From the NCBI GenBank assembly GCA_903828695.1, contig CAIKNE010000002.1:1-35527 (forward strand): a stretch of 35,527 nt of DNA, given 5' to 3'. Position 1 is the stretch's first letter. Each line of letters opens with the position of its first letter. The position numbers and the translations under genes are program-made. The notes beneath the pieces were generated by a model that ran no database searches, was not told the DNA's origin, and saw only the letters and a list, made by a program, of their open reading frames with translations. Source of the DNA: an uncultured Burkholderiales bacterium (GTDB taxonomy: Bacteria > Pseudomonadota > Gammaproteobacteria > Burkholderiales > Burkholderiaceae_C). Positions 7,764 to 16,760 of the stretch are shown one piece after another.

Positions 7764-9128
7764 TTAACCCGCTCTAACGCTAGCAACGCCAAAGAAGTAA
7801 TCAGGCATACCCAGTACCAAGCTGGGGAATATGCATAAAAGAAGCACTGCAAACATAATGAGAAATACAAAAGGCAGTGTTCCCCAAACTACATCTTTGA
7901 GAGGGATATCAGGGGCGATGTTGTTGATGACAAAAATATTCAAACCAACGGGTGGATGAATAAGTCCCATCTCCATAATGACCGACATGACAACGCCGAA
8001 CCAAATTAGATCAAATCCCTGCGCTCTGAGGGGTGGCAGTATGATGGGAGCAGTCATTAAGATGATACTAACGGGGGGCAGGAAAAATCCAAGTACAACA
8101 ACCAAGGAAGATACGGCTAAGAAAAGGGTCCATTTGGACAAATGAAGATCCACAATCCACTCCGCCGCACTTTGACTAATGTGCAGGTAACTCATCACAT
8201 AAGAGTAAAGCAGTGACATACCAATGATCATCATCAGCATGGTGGATTCCGAGAGAGTGCTTTTGAAGATCGGTTTGAGGTCCGAGAATTTGTAAGCCCC
8301 GTAAACGACTGCGATCAAGACAAGGGCCAAAATAGCCCCAAGTCCTGCAGTTTCTGAGGGGGTAGCAAATCCGCCGTATAACGCAAGCATAACGCCAAGC
8401 AAAAGCGTTAAAAAGGGCAACACCTTGGGCAGGGCTGCAAACTTCTCCTTAAGGGTGTAATTGTCCACTTGAAGAATACGCGCCCGCTCGCCGCCCTGAT
8501 CTGCCACTTGTTGGGCCTGCCCGACCTCTTGGCGATACTTGAACATGCCGTACAGCGCAAACAGTACAACGAGTAGTAAACCGGGAATAATACCGGCCAA
8601 GAAAAGTCGTCCAAGGGACTGCTCAGCGGCTACAGCAAATAAGATGAGCGTAATGGAGGGGGGGAGCAAAATACCAAGTGTCCCGCCCGCAGCCACAAGA
8701 CCTGCGCAAAGTCTGGCTGAATAGCCCCTTTGTCTCATCTCGGGTATGGCAGAGCTACCAATCGCTGAACAAGTGGCGGCGCTGGAGCCTGCCATCGCCG
8801 CGAAAAGACCGCATGCAATAGTCACAGCGATACCCAGTCCACCCGGAACTTTAGAGAGCCAAATGTGCAGCGCTGAGTAGAGATCTTTACCAGCGCGCGA
8901 TTTGCCTATGGCTGCGCCTTTAAGAATAAACAAAGGTATGGTTAATAGGGTAATACTAGCCATTTCCTCGTAAACATTTTGAGCAACAGTATCTAAGGAT
9001 GCATGCGGCATAAAGAAATACATGAAGACTGATGCTACTGAGCCAAGCGCAAATGCGATGGGCATGCCTGAAAATAAAACGGTGATAGTTGCTAAACCAA
9101 ATAGCAATCCAATTTGTAGCGTTGTCAT
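7764..9128 (-). CDS. dctM: TRAP transporter large permease (DctM)
   Basis: The 12-helix inner-membrane subunit of a tripartite ATP-independent periplasmic transporter, which uses an ion gradient to import a substrate handed over by DctP. I chose ATG 9128, giving 454 residues and an N terminus MTTLQIGLLFGL typical of DctM; the frame stays open upstream, but that part lies inside the small-permease gene. Family marks are VFMYFFMP, ITLLTIPLFILKG, AGSSAATCSAIGSSAIPEM, RLCAGLVAAGGTLGILLPPS and the second-half repeat around MGLIHPPVGLNIFVINNIA. Translation is probably coupled to the small permease: its stop (9130-9132) and this start are one base apart. Substrate is likely a carboxylic acid; the sequence does not say which. 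Confidence 0.95.
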   Translation of the reverse strand: MTTLQIGLLFGLATITVLFSGMPIAFALGSVASVFMYFFMPHASLDTVAQNVYEEMASITLLTIPLFILKGAAIGKSRAGKDLYSALHIWLSKVPGGLGIAVTIACGLFAAMAGSSAATCSAIGSSAIPEMRQRGYSARLCAGLVAAGGTLGILLPPSITLILFAVAAEQSLGRLFLAGIIPGLLLVVLFALYGMFKYRQEVGQAQQVADQGGERARILQVDNYTLKEKFAALPKVLPFLTLLLGVMLALYGGFATPSETAGLGAILALVLIAVVYGAYKFSDLKPIFKSTLSESTMLMMIIGMSLLYSYVMSYLHISQSAAEWIVDLHLSKWTLFLAVSSLVVVLGFFLPPVSIILMTAPIILPPLRAQGFDLIWFGVVMSVIMEMGLIHPPVGLNIFVINNIAPDIPLKDVVWGTLPFVFLIMFAVLLLCIFPSLVLGMPDYFFGVASVRAG

Positions 9129-9129
9129 A

Positions 9130-9648
9130 TTAGAGGGTGCTCGCTTGAGATGGGTGAGCAGTGAGCCACTGGGTGAGAGCCAATAAAACTTGTACAAGCA
9201 ACACGAGAGCTAGCAAAGATGTGCCAACCGCCATGCAGCTGTAAGGGATCCAAAGGGGAGCTCCAAACGCGGATCCTGAGATCTGGTGATCCTCAATGGC
9301 CTCTAAAAGTAGGGTCCAAGATTTCCATGTAAAGAAGGTGCAAAACAAAAAAGACAACACATCACTGAGGACGCGTCTTGCACGGTCAACGCGTGGGCTC
9401 AAAATAGCGGCCAAAGCTTGGATTCCAATGTGTCCCCTTGAGTGCTGCACCCAAGCACAGGACATAAAGGTGGCGCCGACCAACAAAAAAATGGTGACCT
9501 CATCTTGCCAATCGCTTGGGATTTTAAAGAGATATCTTGCTGTAGCTTCCCAAGAGAGGATTCCTCCAGCAATTGCAATCGCTACAGTGCTTGTAAATAC
9601 AATTAACTTGTTCAGCACAGCGATTAAAGATTCAAGTACTTTGAGCAT
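9130..9648 (-). CDS. dctQ: TRAP transporter small permease (DctQ)
   Basis: The four-helix small membrane subunit of the TRAP transporter, 172 residues. It shows the family pattern: a first helix (about 16-32), SWEATARYLFKIPSDWQDEVTIFLLVGATF (the R-Y-x-F...W-x-DE motif), then WVQHSRGHIGI and two later helices with WIPYSCMAVG. It pairs with the large permease and with the binding protein encoded 132 bp upstream in the same direction. The start at ATG 9648 gives a normal length, although no ribosome site is obvious before it. The last coding bases run directly into the large permease start. Confidence 0.93.
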   Translation of the reverse strand: MLKVLESLIAVLNKLIVFTSTVAIAIAGGILSWEATARYLFKIPSDWQDEVTIFLLVGATFMSCAWVQHSRGHIGIQALAAILSPRVDRARRVLSDVLSFLFCTFFTWKSWTLLLEAIEDHQISGSAFGAPLWIPYSCMAVGTSLLALVLLVQVLLALTQWLTAHPSQASTL

Positions 9649-9780
9649 GACGTGATTAGGACAATTTAAATCAGTAGTTGACGGACATGGGAGTTTACAG
9701 GCCCAAGTGTGCCCCGAGTCGAGCTGAGGTCACAATCAACTGGTTCGTTTAGTGAAAACTAAAGAAATTAACTTCAGTGA

Positions 9781-10812
9781 TTAACTGACTGCTTGAGCCA
9801 TTTTAAGGAAACGATCACACTCTGGGCTTCTGTTGGAGAAATCTGCCCACGCGGTTTCCTGAGCAATTTTTTTCCATTTAGCAATAACGGCGTCATCCAT
9901 GTCAAATACTTTTGCCCCCGTTCCTTTGTAAACGTTTGCAACCTCCTTATCATCTGCCTTTGCCATGGTTGTTGCATAGCTCTCTAGCTCTAAGCCTACA
10001 TCATCAATAGCCTTTTGTTGGGAAGGGCTGAGGGCGTCATAGACCCCTTTGGACATGAGGAGTGGCTCAAACATGAACCAAAAGCTTTTTCCACGTCCGG
10101 TGGTTAATGCTTTTGAGATCTCCTCAAGCCTAAAGGAGATGAGACTGGTGGAAGACGTAACTGCTGCGTCAAGGGAGCCAGTTTGCATGGCGGGATAGAT
10201 CTCATTAGAGGGAACGCTGGAGATGATTCCCCCGGCTCCCTTGAGCATCAGATCCATCTCGCGACTGCCACCGCGTATTTTTAACCCTTTTACATCATCT
10301 GGGTTAACGATGGGAACAGAGCGACTTACAACCCCCCCGGCTTGCCAAATCCAGGTCACGATCTTTACGCCCTTGGCTTCTAAGAGTTTAGTGAGCTCGC
10401 GTCCGATTTCAGCCTTCTTCCATGCAAAACCTTGCTCATAAGAGGTCACCATGCACGGCATGAGTCCGATGTTGACCTCTTGTACCTCACCACCAGCGTA
10501 GGCGAGTGGGTAAAGCGTTAGATCTAGCGCAGATTTGCGAAGCGCAGAGAACTGAGCGACAGTTTTCATGAGCGAAGATCCAGGATAGATCTCAAACTTT
10601 AGCTCTCCCTTGGTTCGTTTCTCAACTTCTTGAGCGAATCTGCGAGTCAAGCGGTCTCTAAAGTCGCCTTTATCAATCGTTCCGCCAGGGAACTGATGAG
10701 AGATTTTTAGAGTTTTCGGTTCCAAGGCGTAAGCTGCCATGTCAGATGAGAAAAGCAAGCCTGCTGAACTGGCTCCGGCAACTGACTTAAGTAGAGTTCT
10801 GCGATTGATCAT
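9781..10812 (-). CDS. dctP: TRAP transporter periplasmic solute-binding protein (DctP family)
   Basis: The periplasmic binding protein of the TRAP system, 343 residues when started at ATG 10812. A TTG at 10836 would add eight residues but is less likely, because the ATG start puts a twin-arginine-like motif NRRTLLKS at the N terminus, followed by a hydrophobic stretch and SSDMAAYALEP as cleavage region. The mature protein begins KTLKISHQFPGG. The conserved arginine that salt-bridges substrate carboxylate is expected in GLKIRGGSREMD. The helix GSLDAAVTSSTSLISFRLEEI and the motif LSPSQQKAIDDVG are also typical. It is first in the operon; the gap to the small permease holds 132 bp with only a short hairpin-like TTAGT/ACTAA. 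Confidence 0.93.
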   Translation of the reverse strand: MINRRTLLKSVAGASSAGLLFSSDMAAYALEPKTLKISHQFPGGTIDKGDFRDRLTRRFAQEVEKRTKGELKFEIYPGSSLMKTVAQFSALRKSALDLTLYPLAYAGGEVQEVNIGLMPCMVTSYEQGFAWKKAEIGRELTKLLEAKGVKIVTWIWQAGGVVSRSVPIVNPDDVKGLKIRGGSREMDLMLKGAGGIISSVPSNEIYPAMQTGSLDAAVTSSTSLISFRLEEISKALTTGRGKSFWFMFEPLLMSKGVYDALSPSQQKAIDDVGLELESYATTMAKADDKEVANVYKGTGAKVFDMDDAVIAKWKKIAQETAWADFSNRSPECDRFLKMAQAVS

Positions 10813-10943
10813 TTTTAAATCTCGTTTCGTCAACACTGAGCTGACCTAACACAAAAGCGGTATTGTATTGTAGGGGAAGTTGCGCTAAGTGGGGGCATGA
10901 GAAGGGAAGAACTTTACCCTTGTTCGAAACGGGGTTATGTCAG

Positions 10944-11162
10944 TTAAAACCCTTTGCCCATAAGGGGGATTAGGAGCGATCTTAGGTCGTTGTGATCTAT
11001 TTCATGCATCAGACTGAGCAGGTTACCAAGTTCTCCGCTTGGAAATCCCTCCCTTGCAAACCAAGCCAAGTAGTTGCCAGGCAATTCACACAAGAGCCGG
11101 TCCTTGTATTTGCCAAAAGGCATGCGGTGAGTGACGAGTTTTACGAGTGACTCAGGGGTCAT
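10944..11162 (-). CDS. DUF3820 family small protein
   Basis: A 72-residue cytosolic protein of the DUF3820 family. The core MPFGKYKDRLLCELPGNYLAWFA followed by FPSGELG is the family signature. Relatives have been described as putative quorum-sensing-regulated factors, but the molecular role is not established. It sits between the TRAP operon (131 bp away) and the ModA-like gene (90 bp away), in the same direction, and looks like a stand-alone gene. Confidence 0.85.
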   Translation of the reverse strand: MTPESLVKLVTHRMPFGKYKDRLLCELPGNYLAWFAREGFPSGELGNLLSLMHEIDHNDLRSLLIPLMGKGF

Positions 11163-11252
11163 AAGTCGCGTAGAAATTTAATAGATGAAGGTGGCGAGGT
11201 CGGACAAGACGATTCAAAAAAATAACTTGAACTTCCTGTGGGTAATTAGCTG

Positions 11253-12083
11253 CTATTTGGGTTCTAGCCCGTGGGCTTTGATGTCAGCAAAACCATCTGG
11301 AGACTTGAGCCAAGAAATCAAATCTTGCACACTGGGTTTTACAGGGCTTGACGTGGGCACCGAAAAACTGAACGTCGTTACATATTGGATTTCAGCCGGC
11401 AAGGGGCCTGCGAACTCGATTTCGGGGACAGACAAAATTTCAGGGATTTGTTGGAACGCCATTGCCACTTCACCGCGTTTTACGGCGTTGCCCACCGGTT
11501 CGCCTTGAATAATTTTGGTTTTGGGTTTGAGTTGCTCTGATATTCCCATTTGTTCAAAAAGAGCTGCCAAGTAAACTCCGCTAGGTCCCGTTGAGTATGC
11601 GAGCGATTGGGTACTTAAGAGCGTGTTTTTGAGGTCCTGAGTGGTGCTTATCATGGGATGTTTAACCCCTTTGGGAACCCCGATTCCAATGCCCGAGCTC
11701 ACGTAGTCAACTTTGCTCTCAGCCCTAAGCTTGCCTTGGTTGATCAAGTCGTCTACGCTTTTGCCATCCATAATCACCAAGTCTGGGAACTCATTAGATT
11801 GGATTTTCTTGATAATTTGCACTGTAGGTAGCCAAGTTGTTTTGACGGTATTGCCACTTTTCTCAAACTGCGCGACCCGCCTCAAGTAGGGCTCTTTGAA
11901 AGCGACAGAGGCCATGACTTGAATTTCATCAGCTTGTGCGGCGAACGATAAAGCCATCATTGCGTAAAGTGTTGTAAGTGTTTTAACAAAGTTGTTGGTA
12001 AACACTTTGAGGATGAGATTTGCGCAGAAGTCTGAGATTTTATTTTTATATGAATTTTCATAGGCCATTAAATCAGTATCCAT
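11253..12083 (-). CDS. ModA-like periplasmic substrate-binding protein (orphan)
   Basis: An extracellular solute-binding protein of the molybdate-type (ModA/SBP_bac_11) fold. The mature part begins at DEIQVMASVAFKEPYLRRV, after a hydrophobic segment MMALSFAAQA, so the export signal is clear, but the 5' end is uncertain: ATG 12083 gives 276 residues with an unusually long n-region, ATG 12065 is an alternative, and no good ribosome site is seen. Family features include PDLVIMDGKSVDDLINQGKL, GIGIGVPKG, SLAYSTGPSGVYLAALFEQMGI and GEPVGNAVKRGEVAMAFQQIPEI. No ModB or ModC is nearby. It starts 18 bp after the MFS_3 gene and is probably in its operon. Ligand unknown; molybdate is not assured, as many of these orphan proteins lack the transporter. 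Confidence 0.85.
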   Translation of the reverse strand: MDTDLMAYENSYKNKISDFCANLILKVFTNNFVKTLTTLYAMMALSFAAQADEIQVMASVAFKEPYLRRVAQFEKSGNTVKTTWLPTVQIIKKIQSNEFPDLVIMDGKSVDDLINQGKLRAESKVDYVSSGIGIGVPKGVKHPMISTTQDLKNTLLSTQSLAYSTGPSGVYLAALFEQMGISEQLKPKTKIIQGEPVGNAVKRGEVAMAFQQIPEILSVPEIEFAGPLPAEIQYVTTFSFSVPTSSPVKPSVQDLISWLKSPDGFADIKAHGLEPK

Positions 12084-12101
12084 TAAGCGACTTAGGGAGG
12101 G

Positions 12102-13709
12102 CTAGTTTTTGAGTTGCGTAGCTATTCGTCGAACTATCTTAGGTGGGTCCGGGTCGATGTGGAATCTAGAGCGTTCCTCTTGCAAATGCAAATCAGCTGC
12201 CGTGAAGCGATCAAATCGCCTCAGATAATCGGCCCAAGTCTCATAAACGTAATACTCAATCACTTGTCCCGGATGCTCGGCATCTGAGAAAAGACTCCAA
12301 GAAAGTGCGCCTTGTTTGATTCGGGCGACTTTGGTGAGTTTCATGATCTTTTTAAAATCTTCTAAGGTATCTGGATCGATGTGATACTCGATAGAAATCA
12401 TCACAGGTCCCTCAAAGTGATCAATGTGCTTGGAGGGCTTGGGGCGTTCGATGGGGCAGACGGGGGAGAGGTCCTCATCGTCTTGCCCAGATATGACCAA
12501 GCGAACAATGAAGAACATAGTCAACAGGCCAAATAATGCTGCAACCTCGATACTGGTGACAACGTCTGTGTGCTCTGCGATCTTCCCCCAAAATGCAGCC
12601 CCTAATGCGCTACCACCCATGAGGCTCATCTGGTAAAACGACATTGCCCTAGCTCTGATCCAACTGGGCAAGGAGAACTGAGCGGTAACTGTGAGTGAAT
12701 TAGCAACGGTAAACCAAGACGCACCGAACACGATCATGAGCGGGACCGCCTCCCAAAGCGTTGGTACGACCACAACACAAATTGAACTCAGGCACAAAAC
12801 GACGATACCGTAATTGGCCAGTTGATTGTTGTTGAAACTATCTCTAAAACGAGGAAGCTGCGATCCTGCAATGATCGCGCCAAGTCCAAGCGAGGACATC
12901 AAAAGCGTAAATGTATTGGCGTTGCCGTGGAAGTGAGATTTTGCGAGTAAGGGCAAAAGTGCAATGACACAAGAGGCTTGGAAATAAAAGAGAAAGGCTC
13001 TCACCAATATATAACGAATTTTTGTAGATTGACCTACATATTGAATCCCGAGGCGCATCGCTCCAAAGAAGCGTTCCCCAGGCAATGCGGACTCAAAATG
13101 CTGATATTTCCACTGCAGTACCACATAGGTTGAGACCAGGCATAAAACCATGTTCAAACCGAAAACGTATTGGCTACCCAGGCCTGCGATCAGTATCCCT
13201 GCAATCAATGGGCCAATGATCCTGGACGCATTCATCGCTAATCCGTTTAACGTGAGAGCAGGTGCAAGATGCTCGCGGTTTACAAGGTCGGGGACAATGA
13301 CTGCAAATACCGGCCAGCGCATCGCAAGTCCAATTCCGTTCATGAAGGTAAAGAACAGAAGAAGTTCAGCGTTTAGGAGGTTAAAAACCATTAAAAGCGT
13401 CAGGATGGTTGCATTGGCTGCAAGCCAAAGTTGGGTGAGGACAAAGTACTTCTTGCGGTTCAAAATATCTGCCAAGGCTCCGCTTGGAACGCCCAGTAAA
13501 AGGACCGGTAAATTGGACGCCGTTTGCACCAACGCAATCAGTAAGGGGGAGTCGGTCAAGGACGTCATCATCCAGGCCGCAGCCACATCGTTCATCCACA
13601 TACAGATGTTGGCAATGAGCCAAACCATCCAAAGGGTTCGAAAAACCTTGAACTTTAAAGGGGACAGCCAGTAGGGGAGCGTGTTTAGATTGACTGAAAA
13701 CAAGGACAT
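12102..13709 (-). CDS. MFS_3 family transporter with C-terminal monooxygenase-like tail
   Basis: A 535-residue inner-membrane protein of the MFS_3 (EntS-related) group. The first roughly 405 residues hold about 12 helices, with WMNDVAAAWMMTSLTDSPLLIALVQ and LGVPSGALADILNRKKYF (motif A region) near the start. After an acidic linker (about 407-420) there is a soluble domain of about 90-100 residues, starting near GPVMISIEYHID and containing GALSWSLFSDAEHPGQVIEYYVYETWADYLRRFDR, which resembles the antibiotic biosynthesis monooxygenase (ABM) fold, a dimeric ferredoxin-like barrel. This architecture is known in MFS_3 proteins; the tail's role is not settled. It precedes the ModA-like gene by 18 bp. 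Substrate unknown; export of a small molecule is likely. Confidence 0.9.
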   Translation of the reverse strand: MSLFSVNLNTLPYWLSPLKFKVFRTLWMVWLIANICMWMNDVAAAWMMTSLTDSPLLIALVQTASNLPVLLLGVPSGALADILNRKKYFVLTQLWLAANATILTLLMVFNLLNAELLLFFTFMNGIGLAMRWPVFAVIVPDLVNREHLAPALTLNGLAMNASRIIGPLIAGILIAGLGSQYVFGLNMVLCLVSTYVVLQWKYQHFESALPGERFFGAMRLGIQYVGQSTKIRYILVRAFLFYFQASCVIALLPLLAKSHFHGNANTFTLLMSSLGLGAIIAGSQLPRFRDSFNNNQLANYGIVVLCLSSICVVVVPTLWEAVPLMIVFGASWFTVANSLTVTAQFSLPSWIRARAMSFYQMSLMGGSALGAAFWGKIAEHTDVVTSIEVAALFGLLTMFFIVRLVISGQDDEDLSPVCPIERPKPSKHIDHFEGPVMISIEYHIDPDTLEDFKKIMKLTKVARIKQGALSWSLFSDAEHPGQVIEYYVYETWADYLRRFDRFTAADLHLQEERSRFHIDPDPPKIVRRIATQLKN

Positions 13710-13799
13710 ATGTAGTTGGGCAAGGGCAGTGCAACCTAGAAATATACTCCTATTATCGGTCCACGGTTTGCCAAGGCTTGGAGCTAGCCCTTAACGCTC

Positions 13800-13829
13800 A
13801 TTGGCGCTGATTGGCGCTGATTGGCGCCC
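13800..13829. repeat. Three tandem 10-bp repeats
   Basis: ATTGGCGCTG occurs twice in a row (13800-13809, 13810-13819) and a third time with two changes at the end (ATTGGCGCCC, 13820-13829). They lie in the 189-bp gap between the aldo/keto reductase and MFS_3 genes. Function unknown; a binding-site cluster or a small slippage product are both possible. Confidence 0.7.
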
Positions 13830-13837
13830 ACCAATGA

Positions 13838-13859
13838 CCGGGCTTCTAGATGAACCCGG
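13838..13859 (-). terminator. Strong hairpin downstream of the aldo/keto reductase
   Basis: CCGGG (13838-13842) pairs with CCCGG (13855-13859), and inside it TTC pairs with GAA around a TAGAT loop, with one bulged C. It lies about 40 bp after the aldo/keto reductase stop. No T-run follows on the minus strand, so termination is uncertain. Confidence 0.35.
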
Positions 13860-13898
13860 GGGAGATGGGGCAAGCCCTGTGTTTTGACATGGCGGCGA

Positions 13899-14744
13899 TC
13901 AAATAACAGCCAACCTCGTCTTAGCACGAGGAGGTGGAAACAAATTGTCCAAGGCGGCCAAGGTCTGTGGACTTAAGCTTAGGTCCTTACTGGCCCAGTT
14001 CTCCTCAATCCTGGATTTGGAAACTGATTTTGGGATCGCAACCGTGTTTGCGTGCCTAACTGCCCAAGCTAAGGCCAGCTGTGCTGCGGTGATATTTAAG
14101 GAAGCTGCCAACATCCCGAGTCCTTTATTTCTCATCAGCTCGCCTGCGTCGATGGGGGAGTAAGCCATCAAGGAAATCTTCTCTCGCGCTAGATGCGGTG
14201 CTAAGTCAAACTCTATACCGCGCGCGCTCAACGAATAATAAACCTGATTGGTTGTTGATGACTCTGAGGGGGTGAGCCCCATGAGTTTTTCAGTATCCGA
14301 CCATTTTTTCAAATCAGACACATCAAAATTACTTACGCCGTGGTGTTTGATCAGCCCTCTGTCCTTGAGCTTCAAGAAACCCTCGATGGTTTGGTCAAAG
14401 GTATAGGAACCCTTCCAGTGCAGTAGATACAGATCTAAATATTCACAACCCAATCGCCTAAGAGAGGCTTCGCATGCCTTGATCACGCCATGGGTGCTTG
14501 CGTTACTGGGTAGAACTTTGCTGACCAAAGTAAGGGACGATCGTGCGGATGGTCCTAAGTTCTTGAGAGCTTTGCCAATTAAAGTTTCCGCTTGCCCATT
14601 GGCATACATCTCAGCTGTGTCAATCAAGCGATAGCCAATAGTCACTGCATGTTCGATGGCCTCAATTTCGCTGGATTGAGTCATTGCAGATTCACCCATT
14701 CTCCATGTGCCAAGACCAATTTTTGTGCGAGAGTTAAAGTTCAT
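13899..14744 (-). CDS. Aldo/keto reductase family oxidoreductase
   Basis: A cytosolic NADPH-dependent (beta/alpha)8 oxidoreductase. Starting at ATG 14744 it has 281 residues, the normal size. The catalytic tetrad is visible: D42 and Y47 in IDTAEMYANG, K76 in VSKVLP and H109 in YLLHW. The coenzyme site IPKSVSKSRIEEN near the C terminus is also standard. A TTG at 14753 is the longer alternative; AAGGA lies 11 bases before the ATG and only two before the TTG. The product resembles the DkgA/YeaE-type reductases that act on small aldehydes and keto acids. It is separated by 465 bp or more from the next gene upstream and appears to be a single transcription unit. Confidence 0.92.
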   Translation of the reverse strand: MNFNSRTKIGLGTWRMGESAMTQSSEIEAIEHAVTIGYRLIDTAEMYANGQAETLIGKALKNLGPSARSSLTLVSKVLPSNASTHGVIKACEASLRRLGCEYLDLYLLHWKGSYTFDQTIEGFLKLKDRGLIKHHGVSNFDVSDLKKWSDTEKLMGLTPSESSTTNQVYYSLSARGIEFDLAPHLAREKISLMAYSPIDAGELMRNKGLGMLAASLNITAAQLALAWAVRHANTVAIPKSVSKSRIEENWASKDLSLSPQTLAALDNLFPPPRAKTRLAVI

Positions 14745-15218
14745 ATGCGTCAAAGTCCTTTAATCAGCGAACATTGTAATTTGTCTGCGACCTTTCAAGT
14801 TGGGAAACAAGTGTATCCAAATGAGAGTCATCAATATTATCCCAGTACTGCCCAGGGCTAAAGCCTGGACAGTGTCCAATAGCACTGTTAGTAAGAACTT
14901 AATAAATACAATAAGGATCTAAATCAAAAGGGCTACCCGATAGACCCTACACCTGTCACCCATGCGCAGTGCATGCGCTTTGATATACAGGTTCTGAAAA
15001 CTTGCTAGCTCCAAAGAAAAGCATAAAGGGGCGGGGATTAAAGAATCTATAGGTGTTCAAAGTGTGTATGCATTTGCATGTATGCCCAAACCTTTGATTT
15101 GAGAATAACTAACCCATTTGCAAGCGCTACAGATGTAATATGGGCAATGTGGTGGGTATAACTACGCAATTTCTGTAAGTGATTCTAGGACATAATGATT
15201 TTTCGATTAGGAAAAATT
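14745..15218. other. Intergenic region without a gene
   Basis: This divergent gap of about 470 bp between the aldo/keto reductase and the ThDP enzyme has no credible ORF and no RNA gene that I recognise. It contains a hairpin at 14847-14873 (ACTG and CCAGG pairing with CCTGG and CAGT, one mismatch, loop GCTAAAG) near the reductase start, and the short inverted repeat ATGCA-TT-TGCAT at 15068-15079. Promoters for both flanking genes must lie here, but none stands out. Confidence 0.6.
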
Positions 15219-16760
15219 ATGAACGGTGCTGAAAGTTTAATCCATACCCTTGTTGCCGGTGAAGTAGACACATGTTTTGCCAATCCTGGCACTTCAGAGA
15301 TGCATTTTGTATCTGCCCTGGATCGTGTTGAGGGCGTGAAGTGTGTTCTAGGTCTGTCGGAGATTGTGGTGACGGGATGTGCCGATGGGTACGGTCGAAT
15401 GAGGGGGCGCCCAGCTGCAACCTTATTGCACTGTGGACCAGGGTTTACAAACGGGATTGCCAATATTCATAATGCCCGTAGAGCGTTGACGCCGATGCTC
15501 AATATTGTTGGTGACCATGCAACGTATCACCGAGTTTTTGACGCACCTCTCACATCTGACTTAGAAGGCTTTGCCAAATCAGCATCACATTGGGTTAGGT
15601 CCAGTGTTGCTGCCTCCACTGTTGGAGCGGACTGTGCTGCTGCAATTAAAGCGGCCAACACTGCGCCTGGACAAATTGCAACGCTCATATTACCTGCCGA
15701 CACCGCTTGGGGAGAGGGCGGTGAGGTTGGGCTTGTACAAGCCGCGCCTACAAGACGTTTGGTTGATGAGCCTACGGTTGCCGCGGTAGCTGCACAAATC
15801 AAAGTGGGCGGCCCCACTATTTTTGTGCTGTTTGGACAAGCACTCAGCGAAGCTGGATTAGTGGCTGCCAACCGGGTGGCCCATATAAGCGGCGCAAAAC
15901 TTAAAACAAACGCACAAGTTTCACGAATGGCCAGGGGGCGAGGCAGGGTTCCAGTTGACCGCATACCCTACTCAATTGACAGTGCGCTCAAGGTATTTGA
16001 GGGAGTTAAAAATATTATTTTGGTGGGTGCAAAGGCTCCAACTGCATTTTTTGCCTATCCCAATAAACCCAGCCTTATTGCCCCCAAAGGTTCGCAGACC
16101 TCAGTGCTCGCGCGTCAAGATGAGGACAGTATTGCAGCACTCAATGCGCTTGCGGACTTTCTTGGAGCTCCTGTAAATGTTCCTATCCCCGTGGATACCA
16201 GAAAACCTGAAATACTGAGCGGCCCATTTGACCCAGAGGCTTTTGCCTTGACGTTTGCGGCCCTCTTACCCGAGAACGCCATTGTCTGTGAGGACGCAGT
16301 TACATCGGGCCGCGCTTTATTTGCCCCCACTTTTAACGCGGCTCCTAATGACTGGCTTCAAAATACAGGAGGAGCCATTGGATTTGCATTCCCCTGTGCG
16401 ACTGGAGCAGCGGTGGCCTCGCCAGGTCGAAAAGTAGTTTGCTTGCAAGCAGATGGAGCCGGTATGTACTCTTTGCAGTCCTTGTGGACTCAGGTCAGGG
16501 AGCAACTTGATATAGTCAATGTGGTTTTTGCCAATAGTGTCTACAAGATTCTTTACGGTGAGTTGCTTGCAGTAGGCGCAGAACCTGGTCGAGCCTCCAA
16601 TGAGCTTTTTGATCTCTCCAGACCACATCTTGACTGGGTGAGTCTTGCAACAGGTATGGGAATGGAATCCGTAAGCGTCAATACACTAGACGCGTTTGCA
16701 GATGTTTTTAAATCCGCATGTAACCGTCGGGGTCCATTCTTAATTGAGTTTAAGATTTAA
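15219..16760 (+). CDS. Thiamine diphosphate-dependent enzyme, acetolactate synthase large subunit-like
   Basis: A ThDP enzyme with the PYR-central-PP domain order, 513 residues from ATG 15219. That start has AGGA six bases upstream and gives MNGAESLIHTLVAGEVD, the usual opening of this subfamily; ATG 15195 is an alternative adding eight residues. E48 in GLSEIVVTG is the cofactor-activating glutamate. The PP domain shows QADGAGMYSLQSLWTQVRE (D412) and FANSVYKIL (N439), the GDG...N magnesium/diphosphate motif. Despite the common label, this subfamily is not the biosynthetic IlvB; it lacks an IlvH partner here and often sits among catabolic genes, suggesting a 2-keto acid decarboxylase or carboligase. 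Its stop shares the four bases TTAA with the convergent cupin gene. Confidence 0.9.
   Translation: MNGAESLIHTLVAGEVDTCFANPGTSEMHFVSALDRVEGVKCVLGLSEIVVTGCADGYGRMRGRPAATLLHCGPGFTNGIANIHNARRALTPMLNIVGDHATYHRVFDAPLTSDLEGFAKSASHWVRSSVAASTVGADCAAAIKAANTAPGQIATLILPADTAWGEGGEVGLVQAAPTRRLVDEPTVAAVAAQIKVGGPTIFVLFGQALSEAGLVAANRVAHISGAKLKTNAQVSRMARGRGRVPVDRIPYSIDSALKVFEGVKNIILVGAKAPTAFFAYPNKPSLIAPKGSQTSVLARQDEDSIAALNALADFLGAPVNVPIPVDTRKPEILSGPFDPEAFALTFAALLPENAIVCEDAVTSGRALFAPTFNAAPNDWLQNTGGAIGFAFPCATGAAVASPGRKVVCLQADGAGMYSLQSLWTQVREQLDIVNVVFANSVYKILYGELLAVGAEPGRASNELFDLSRPHLDWVSLATGMGMESVSVNTLDAFADVFKSACNRRGPFLIEFKI

Noticed and set aside
9129-9197. Longer start for the TRAP large permease at 9197
   Set aside because: The extra 23 residues lie within the small permease gene and do not resemble DctM; ATG 9128 fits the family.
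11253-12083. Naming the binding protein modA
   Set aside because: No ModB/ModC nearby, and ligand residues cannot be confirmed by eye.
13150-13674. 174-codon plus-strand frame opposite the MFS_3 gene
   Set aside because: Antisense shadow of a well-supported transporter; no family resemblance.
14847-14873. Hairpin as a terminator upstream of the aldo/keto reductase
   Set aside because: It lies upstream of the gene rather than after one and has no T-run; only noted as a structure.
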